Source: Bacteroidota bacterium
Lineage (GTDB): Bacteria > Bacteroidota > Bacteroidia > NS11-12g > UBA9320
Length of the DNA stretch: 5,923 bases
Assembly (NCBI GenBank): GCA_947499775.1
Contig: CANMPY010000135.1
Span: 1-5,923 of the forward strand
Direction of reading: 5' to 3'
Shown: piece after piece, positions 1 through 4,419 of the stretch
Position numbering within the stretch: the first letter of the stretch is position 1
Layout of the letters: every line of letters begins with the position of its first letter
The notes under the pieces: model-generated
Told to the model about the DNA's origin: nothing
What the model saw: only the letters and a program-made list of their open reading frames with translations
The model's database searches: none
Position numbers and translations under genes: made by a program

Positions 1-1
1 T

Positions 2-85
2 TGGCCAACTGTGTCGAGGGTTGATAATACCTATGGCGATAGGAATTTGATATGCGCTTGTTTGCCTATTGAAGCCTATGCCTAA
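2..85 (+). CDS. gcvP: Glycine dehydrogenase (decarboxylating), P protein of the glycine cleavage system, C-terminal end only
   Basis: Reading from base 2, an open frame of 27 codons runs to a TAA at 83-85. It reads WPTVSRVDNTYGDRNLICAC and then LPIEAYA. This matches the conserved C-terminus of GcvP, which in many bacteria has the form FWP.V.R.D..YGDRNL.C.C.PI..Y. GcvP is the pyridoxal-phosphate enzyme that decarboxylates glycine and passes the aminomethyl group to the lipoyl H protein in the cytoplasm. The catalytic lysine region and everything else lie upstream of the window, so integrity cannot be judged. The natural-looking tail suggests an intact 3' end. No convincing hairpin terminator follows; there is only a 12-bp AT palindrome at 113-124. 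Confidence 0.88.
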   Translation, partial: WPTVSRVDNTYGDRNLICACLPIEAYA

Positions 86-155
86 TTGAGCTAATAAATT
101 TGACCATCATTCATTTTTAAAAATAGGATATTAAAAACCTAGACTTAAAAATTAG

Positions 156-163
156 TATTTTTG
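156..163 (+). promoter_or_regulatory. Possible Bacteroidota-type -7 element upstream of the repeat-protein gene
   Basis: TATTTTTG at 156-163 fits the Bacteroidota primary-sigma -7 consensus TAnnTTTG. It would place a transcript start near 168-171 and give a leader of about 22-25 bases before the ATG at 193. No TTG (-33 element) sits at the usual distance upstream; the nearest, at 99-102, is much too far away. In such AT-rich DNA the match alone is weak. The real support is its position directly before a monocistronic gene. Confidence 0.4.
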
Positions 164-192
164 TTTACCATTTTACTACATAATTTTATAGG

Positions 193-1617
193 ATGAAACG
201 CATAATTTTCTTTACACTTTTACTTTTGGGGTTCCAAATTGTTCAATCACAGATAATATCTGAGAAACGTGACTTAAAGCGAGGCTATTTGCATCTCAAA
301 AATGAAAATATGCCCGATATAGTAAAATCCGGATTATCAAATGCACACACCAAATTAAATAAAGTAGGCGATCATATACTAATCTCAAAATTAAATGAAG
401 CCTATGATACAAGTATTCTTAATATGGTAAATGAAAATATTGCGGAATATTCTTACACTTCAGATGGTGTGCTATATAGTACACTTAATAAAACGTGGAA
501 CAATGGCATTAGTCAATTTGAAAATGAAAGTAAGTTAAAGTTTATTAAAAATTCGAAAGGAGTGGATTCTTCTACTGTCAATTGTATTTGGAATAAAACA
601 AGCAGCATATGGGAAAACTATTATAAAGACGATTTTACATATACCAGTGATAAAAGAATGCTATCAGATTATTATTCCGAATGGGATAATGCTCAAACAA
701 AATGGACCCAAGTTTATAAAATAGAACTTGCTTACGACACATTAAAACGATTAATAACCAACACCTATTCGGAGTGGAGCGGGATAGCATATGTTCCTTT
801 CGATCAATTGGCTTATACCTACGATGCCAATGGAAATACGCTTACCGATACCTATTTAACTTGGAATGCTGCGTTATCTAAATTTAATTTGGTTGATCAG
901 TATAAAAATACGTATATAAATAACAGTATCTTAGATTCGACCTATTTTTTAACGTGGTATCAGCCTACGCGTAAATGGATGAAGGATGGTTTAAACGTTT
1001 ATGTACACGATATAAATAAAAATTTGTTATCAGACGTATATGCCGAATGGAATACGGTTCGTAGTAATTGGGATGTTATCGAAAAAACCATTAATACTTA
1101 CGATACTAAAAACGATCGTGTGTATTCACTGATTCAAAAATTTAACTCAAAAGGCAATTGGGAAAATGTGCAAAAAGCAGAATACACATACGATACTACA
1201 GTAAGCTATGCAAAATTAATATTGCCTTTCGACGCAACCATCAATGCCTTGTTTTTTAAAACTAAACACCTAAATGCTAAGGGATTTAGTTGGGTTAATA
1301 GCAATTGGAGTCAAAAGTCGAACACATTATTTAATTATTATATTGATAATATTGGTTTGCAAAAATCGAAATCGACAATTTTATTTAATGTTTTTCCAAA
1401 CCCTACGCATGGCGCACAAAATGTGCAACTCAGTTATCCGTTGCTTTCAAATACGTATTCCATAAACATCTATAATGAGATTGGTAAATTAGTACTTACT
1501 AATGGAGTGTTTAAAAGCGATTTAATGGCCATCGATGGATTACCAAAAGGCATATATTTTGTTGTTTTGGAAGATAAATTGGTTCCGGTAGCTTGCAAAA
1601 AACTAATCATTAACTAA
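193..1617 (+). CDS. Secreted repeat protein with T9SS type A C-terminal sorting domain
   Basis: The 474-residue protein begins with a clear Sec signal peptide: MKR, a hydrophobic run at about residues 4-16, and probable cleavage near VQSQ at 17-20. Residues 86-334 are a regular array of about eight 31-residue repeats (see the repeat entry). Residues about 335-395 are a less regular continuation with W367 and W372. Residues about 396-474 form a typical T9SS type A sorting domain: VFPNPTHG at 400-407, then INIYNEIGKLV, then LPKGIYFVVL, ending in KKLIIN. Such domains direct export through the type IX system and are normally removed as the protein is anchored or released at the cell surface. No catalytic domain is visible, so binding or a structural role is possible but unproven. 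The YD-like pieces (TYDANGN) recall RHS/YD repeats, but the W spacing is distinctive. The ATG at 193 is chosen because the signal peptide starts right there. The gene appears monocistronic. Confidence 0.85.
   Translation: MKRIIFFTLLLLGFQIVQSQIISEKRDLKRGYLHLKNENMPDIVKSGLSNAHTKLNKVGDHILISKLNEAYDTSILNMVNENIAEYSYTSDGVLYSTLNKTWNNGISQFENESKLKFIKNSKGVDSSTVNCIWNKTSSIWENYYKDDFTYTSDKRMLSDYYSEWDNAQTKWTQVYKIELAYDTLKRLITNTYSEWSGIAYVPFDQLAYTYDANGNTLTDTYLTWNAALSKFNLVDQYKNTYINNSILDSTYFLTWYQPTRKWMKDGLNVYVHDINKNLLSDVYAEWNTVRSNWDVIEKTINTYDTKNDRVYSLIQKFNSKGNWENVQKAEYTYDTTVSYAKLILPFDATINALFFKTKHLNAKGFSWVNSNWSQKSNTLFNYYIDNIGLQKSKSTILFNVFPNPTHGAQNVQLSYPLLSNTYSINIYNEIGKLVLTNGVFKSDLMAIDGLPKGIYFVVLEDKLVPVACKKLIIN
448..1194 (+). 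repeat. Coding tandem repeats, about 8 x 31 residues (about 93 bp each), strongly diverged
   Basis: This lies inside the secreted protein at residues 86-334. The first aromatic of each unit falls at W102, W133, W164, W195, W224, W255, W286 and F317, so the spacings are 31, 31, 31, 29, 31, 31 and 31. In six of the eight units a second W or F follows exactly seven residues later (F109, W140, W171, F231, W262, W293). It follows after eight residues in one unit (F203) and after six in another (W323). Most units carry Y-x-D or TYD before the first W, as in TYDANGNTLTDTYLTW. The repeats are conserved only in pattern, not at the DNA level, which points to old duplications kept by structural selection rather than a recent expansion. 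Confidence 0.85.
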
Positions 1618-1656
1618 ATCCAACACATAGGTAAAAAAAACACTTAAACTGTCCTT

Positions 1657-1685
1657 TTGAAATCCAAGTAAAAAACATAATTTTG
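1657..1685 (+). promoter_or_regulatory. tRNA gene promoter, Bacteroidota -33/-7 type
   Basis: TTG at 1657-1659 and TAATTTTG at 1678-1685 are separated by 18 bases, a good match to the Bacteroidota TTG...TAnnTTTG promoter. Transcription would begin at about 1690-1693, roughly ten bases before the mature tRNA 5' end at 1703. This is the best-formed promoter in the window. Confidence 0.7.
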
Positions 1686-1702
1686 CACCTTTCTAAAACA
1701 AT

Positions 1703-1776
1703 GGCGGGATAGCTCAGATGGTTAGAGCGTCGGATTCATAACCCGGAGGTCGGCAGTTCGATCCTGCTTCCCGCTA
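1703..1776 (+). tRNA. tRNA with anticodon CAT, probably elongator tRNA-Met
   Basis: The 74-base gene folds as a full cloverleaf. The acceptor stem GGCGGGA pairs with TCCCGCT (with a G1-U72 wobble). The D stem is GCTC/GAGC. The anticodon loop TTCATAA has CAT at 1737-1739. The T stem is GGCAG/CTGCT around a TTCGATC loop, and the discriminator base is A. The 3' CCA is not encoded (the DNA continues CTAC). The C11-G24 D-stem pair and the lack of three G-C pairs at the bottom of the anticodon stem argue against an initiator tRNA. An Ile tRNA with a lysidine-modified CAT anticodon cannot be fully excluded from sequence alone. Position 31-39 of the anticodon stem is an A-C mismatch. The gene stands alone between its own promoter and terminator. 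Confidence 0.93.
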
Positions 1777-1783
1777 CTACAAG

Positions 1784-1819
1784 AGAAAAGTCGTCAGAAG
1801 TGACGACTTTTCTTGTTTT
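1784..1819 (+). terminator. Rho-independent terminator of the tRNA gene
   Basis: A perfect 13-bp stem (1784-1796 with 1801-1813) closes on a GAAG tetraloop at 1797-1800 and is followed by TGTTTT. It starts eight bases after the tRNA 3' end. The upper stem, GTCGTCA/TGACGAC, is GC-containing, and the lower part is an A-tract/T-tract. It should stop the tRNA transcript and insulate the heptose operon downstream. Confidence 0.88.
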
Positions 1820-2089
1820 ACGCCATTCGCTAAGCACCGTAAATATTGGGGTTAGCTAAAAAAAATGTTTCATATTTTTACAATTTAAAATTACTATTTT
1901 CTTGTCTACTTTTAAATTGTACTCTTCTTGTGGGAGCTTAAAATACGACTGATGGATTATTGAAAAAGGATCATTCAAAAATAATTTTGAAATATTTAGA
2001 CCAATGTATAGTCCTGAAATAAGTTGACACAATGAACGACTTATATAATAACCCCAAGTGGCCTTTATCAATAATGTACTACAAAGGGT
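1820..2089. other. Intergenic region without a recognisable gene
   Basis: About 285 bases separate the tRNA terminator from the hddA start. I see no credible gene here. A 71-codon frame on the minus strand (1856-2071) would need a TTG start and shows no motif I recognise. A 9-bp perfect inverted repeat, TTGGGGTTA at 1846-1854 and TAACCCCAA at 2049-2057, brackets most of the region with 194 bases between the arms. One such pair in a region this size is not strong evidence of a mobile element. TTGACA occurs at about 2023-2028 but has no matching downstream element. Confidence 0.5.
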
Positions 2090-2098
2090 TATTTTTGC
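2090..2098 (+). promoter_or_regulatory. Probable -7 element of the heptose operon promoter, almost abutting the start codon
   Basis: TATTTTTGC at 2090-2098 fits the extended Bacteroidota -7 consensus TAnnTTTGC. Only seven bases separate it from the ATG at 2106. A transcript starting the usual handful of bases downstream would begin at about 2102-2105, leaving almost no leader. No TTG is found at the expected -33 distance, so either the promoter is weak or regulated, or a different element lies upstream. Confidence 0.5.
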
Positions 2099-2105
2099 AC
2101 TCGCA

Positions 2106-3128
2106 ATGATTATTAAAAGTAAAGCACCGCTTCGGATTGGATTAGCGGGTGGAGGAACAGATGTTAGCCCATACTCTGACCTTCATGGAGGGTCAATACT
2201 AAATGCCACAATTAATAAATACGCTTATGCCACTATCGAGCCTATGGCGAATAACCAAATCATTTTTCATTCCATCGATAAGAACGAAACCTATTCCTAT
2301 GAATCTAAGCTTTGTTTAGAAACCGATGGGAATCTGGATTTATTGAAAGGTGTTTATAATAGAATTGTAAGGCAATTTTCTAAAGCTCCATTATCATTTA
2401 AACTCACCACATATGTGGATGCACCTGCTGGCTCAGGATTAGGCTCGAGCTCAACTTTAGTCGTAGCTATTATTGGTGCCTTTTCCGAATGGCTTAATCT
2501 GCCATTAGGGGAATATGATATTGCCCATTTGGCTTTTGAAATAGAACGAATAGAATTGAAGATGGCCGGAGGCAAGCAAGATCAATATGCCGCGACCTTC
2601 GGAGGATTTAATTTTATGGAATTTTACAAAGACGATAAGGTTATCGTAAATCCTTTGCGCATCAAAAGAAAATACATTACCGAACTTCAAAACAATTTAG
2701 TGCTTTTTTATACCGGAACAAGCCGCAATTCGAGCAGCATTATTGAGGAGCAAGCCAAAAATATACATGAAAATTCGTTAGAAGCCATAGAGGCAACGCA
2801 TCGGCTAAAGGAACAATCCATTAAAATGAAGGAAGCCCTTTTGACCGGCCAATTAGATACCATTGGAACAATTCTTAACTTTGGTTGGGAACACAAGAAG
2901 CTTATTGCTAGAGGCATAAGTAACCCTGAAATTGAAGCCATTTATGATGTGGCGATAAAAGCAGGAGCTAATGGTGGTAAAATATCTGGTGCAGGTGGTG
3001 GCGGATTCATATTTTTTTATTGCCCAACAAATACTCGCTTTAAGGTTATTGAAGCCATGAAAGCCTTTCATGGCAGAGTTGAAAACTACGAATTTACAAC
3101 TGGTGGCTTATACACTTATACCATTTAA
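2106..3128 (+). CDS. hddA: D-glycero-alpha-D-manno-heptose 7-phosphate kinase (GHMP family)
   Basis: The 340-residue GHMP kinase is expected to phosphorylate C1 of D-glycero-D-manno-heptose 7-phosphate with ATP, giving the alpha-1,7-bisphosphate in the cytoplasm. The start MIIKSKAPLRIGLAGGGTDV is the usual HddA N-terminus. The ATP-binding GHMP loop APAGSGLGSSST lies at residues 106-117. GGKQDQYA follows at about 155-165, and the C-terminal glycine motif SGAGGGG is at 294-300. Length is normal for the family. The frame is open back to a GTG at 2058, but the 16 extra residues resemble nothing in the family and would overlap the -7 element, so ATG 2106 is chosen. The stop shares one base with the next start (TAATG). 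The kinase motifs alone also fit fucose-type GHMP kinases; the following hddC and gmhB settle on heptose. Confidence 0.88.
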   Translation: MIIKSKAPLRIGLAGGGTDVSPYSDLHGGSILNATINKYAYATIEPMANNQIIFHSIDKNETYSYESKLCLETDGNLDLLKGVYNRIVRQFSKAPLSFKLTTYVDAPAGSGLGSSSTLVVAIIGAFSEWLNLPLGEYDIAHLAFEIERIELKMAGGKQDQYAATFGGFNFMEFYKDDKVIVNPLRIKRKYITELQNNLVLFYTGTSRNSSSIIEEQAKNIHENSLEAIEATHRLKEQSIKMKEALLTGQLDTIGTILNFGWEHKKLIARGISNPEIEAIYDVAIKAGANGGKISGAGGGGFIFFYCPTNTRFKVIEAMKAFHGRVENYEFTTGGLYTYTI

Positions 3129-3841
3129 TGGATAAATTTCCAGCTATAATAATATTAGCAGGCGGATTTGGAACCCGATTGCAATCTGTCGTTAATGATG
3201 TTCCAAAACCCATGGCTAATGTAGCTGGTAAACCTTTTTTAGAATGGCTAATTCATTATCTCACACCGTATAATCCAAATAAAATAATATTGTGTACAGG
3301 TTATAAGCATGAAACAATCGAATCGCATTTTGGACCTAAATTTAATGGAATCTCAATTCAGTATAGTATCGAAACTACACCATTGGGAACAGGAGGTGCT
3401 ATAAAAAAAGCTTTAAATTTGGTTGAAACGGAAAGCTGTTTAATACTTAATGGAGACTCATTCTTTAAAATAAATCTTTTAAATTTTCTGCAATTTCATC
3501 ATGCCCATTCTTCCTATTTTTCGATGGCCTTAAAACCTGTACTTAATCCAATGCGCTATGGAACAGTGGTTATGGATGGGCATAGAGTTAATCAATTTAA
3601 TGAAAAGCAATTAAACCTCAAGGATGGCTTAATAAATACAGGAGTTTACTTCGTGAATACCGCAATTAAAAATCAATTACCAGCAGAGGAAACCTTTTCA
3701 ATAGAAACCGATTTTATGGAAAAATGCACAAACACATTTACAATAAATGGCTTTATTGCCGATGATTATTTTATTGATATTGGCGTACCTGATGATTATA
3801 CAAAAGCAAATAATGAATTCGCAGCCCTTTTTAATTCATAA
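3128..3841 (+). CDS. hddC: D-glycero-alpha-D-manno-heptose 1-phosphate guanylyltransferase
   Basis: The 237-residue nucleotidyltransferase of the sugar-1-phosphate type should join GTP and D-glycero-alpha-D-manno-heptose 1-phosphate to give GDP-heptose and pyrophosphate. The signature LAGGFGTRL is at residues 10-18, followed by the lysine-containing VPKPMA at 25-30. Further landmarks are PLGTGGA at 85-91, the metal-binding NGDS at 108-111, and FIDIGVPDDY at 215-224, all in the expected order. No C-terminal extension (hexapeptide or HAD) is fused. ATG 3128 overlaps the hddA stop by one base, which suggests translational coupling. The last 29 bases overlap gmhB in another frame. The family resemblance alone would also fit glucose- or mannose-1-phosphate transferases; the VVNDVPKPMANVAGKPFLE region and the neighbours favour HddC. 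Confidence 0.85.
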   Translation: MDKFPAIIILAGGFGTRLQSVVNDVPKPMANVAGKPFLEWLIHYLTPYNPNKIILCTGYKHETIESHFGPKFNGISIQYSIETTPLGTGGAIKKALNLVETESCLILNGDSFFKINLLNFLQFHHAHSSYFSMALKPVLNPMRYGTVVMDGHRVNQFNEKQLNLKDGLINTGVYFVNTAIKNQLPAEETFSIETDFMEKCTNTFTINGFIADDYFIDIGVPDDYTKANNEFAALFNS

Positions 3842-4349
3842 CAATTCAGCTTTATTTATTGATAGGGATGGGGTGCTAAATAAATTGCGTGTAAATGACT
3901 ATGTAAAGCAAATAAGCGAATTAGAGCTCTTGCCTGAAGTTTATCCAGCATTAAAAATTTTAAGACCCTTATTTAAACGAATTTTTATAGTTACTAATCA
4001 ACAAGGTATTGGAAAAAAAATAATGATCGATTCTATCGACAGTATACATTCACACCTATTATCGCTTATTGCTAATGAATTGCTTCCTGACAAAATATAC
4101 CATTGTCCGCATCTAAAAGAACTTGGATGTGTGTGCAGAAAGCCTAATACAGGAATGGCGCTCATGGCTAAAAACGATTATCCAGAGATACAGTTAACCC
4201 ATTCGTTTATGATTGGCGATAGTATAAGCGATATGGAATTTGCTAAAAATTCGGGAATGAGGCCTATATTTATTTCCAAATCAGAAAATAATGAGTTTCC
4301 TACGTTTACCTCCATTTTAGACTTTGCCATTGCCCTAATCAAGAAATAA
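3813..4349 (+). CDS. gmhB: D-glycero-D-manno-heptose 1,7-bisphosphate 7-phosphatase (HAD family, zinc-loop type)
   Basis: The 178-residue HAD phosphatase should remove the C7 phosphate from heptose 1,7-bisphosphate, supplying heptose 1-phosphate to HddC. All HAD motifs are visible. Motif I is FIDRDGVLN with nucleophile D17 and acid D19. Motif II is VTNQQGIG (T61). The CRKP lysine is K110, and motif IV is GDSISD (D136, D140). A zinc site is formed by C98, H100, C106 and C108 (CPHLKELGCVCRKP), with only five residues between H100 and C106. The frame is open further upstream (ATG at 3747), but ATG 3813 leaves 13 residues before motif I, as is usual. The upstream extension lies wholly inside hddC and would add an odd hydrophobic stretch. 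The start overlaps the hddC 3' end by 29 bases. HisB-N is the main alternative name; no histidine genes are nearby. Confidence 0.87.
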   Translation: MNSQPFLIHNNSALFIDRDGVLNKLRVNDYVKQISELELLPEVYPALKILRPLFKRIFIVTNQQGIGKKIMIDSIDSIHSHLLSLIANELLPDKIYHCPHLKELGCVCRKPNTGMALMAKNDYPEIQLTHSFMIGDSISDMEFAKNSGMRPIFISKSENNEFPTFTSILDFAIALIKK

Positions 4350-4366
4350 CATACTTCTGTAAAAAA

Positions 4367-4401
4367 TAACTTTGAAAAGCAACCAATTAGACGAATTTTG
4401 C
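4367..4401 (+). promoter_or_regulatory. Candidate promoter for the secreted protein gene (two overlapping readings)
   Basis: Two readings are possible. In the first, TTG at 4372-4374 acts as the -33 element and GAATTTTGC at 4393-4401 as the -7, with the same 18-base spacing as the tRNA promoter but a G in place of the first T. That puts the transcript start near 4406 and gives a leader of about 14 bases. In the second, TAACTTTG at 4367-4374 is itself a perfect -7, giving a leader of about 40 bases, but it has no clear -33 partner. Either would separate this gene from the heptose operon, and no hairpin terminator lies between them. Confidence 0.4.
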
Positions 4402-4419
4402 GTTTAATTTGATAGTCGC

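Noticed and set aside
113..124. ATTTTTAAAAAT palindrome after gcvP as a terminator
   Set aside because: It is pure AT with no loop and no GC stem, so it is unlikely to form a terminating hairpin.
1846..2057. 9-bp inverted repeat TTGGGGTTA/TAACCCCAA as possible ends of a small mobile element (MITE-like)
   Set aside because: The repeat does not extend beyond 9 bp, no target-site duplication is seen, and a pair this short is plausible by chance in about 280 bases.
1856..2071. 71-codon frame on the minus strand in the gap between the tRNA and hddA
   Set aside because: It needs a TTG start, shows no recognisable motif, and overlaps the upstream region of hddA. Its length is easily reached by chance in this AT-rich DNA.
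2058..2105. Upstream GTG start for hddA
   Set aside because: The added 16 residues do not resemble the family N-terminus, and they cover the -7 promoter element. ATG 2106 gives the canonical MIIKSKAPLR start.
3747..3812. Upstream ATG start for gmhB giving a hydrophobic N-terminus (possible membrane anchor)
   Set aside because: The stretch is entirely within the hddC coding sequence in another frame. GmhB is normally a soluble enzyme with a short lead before motif I.
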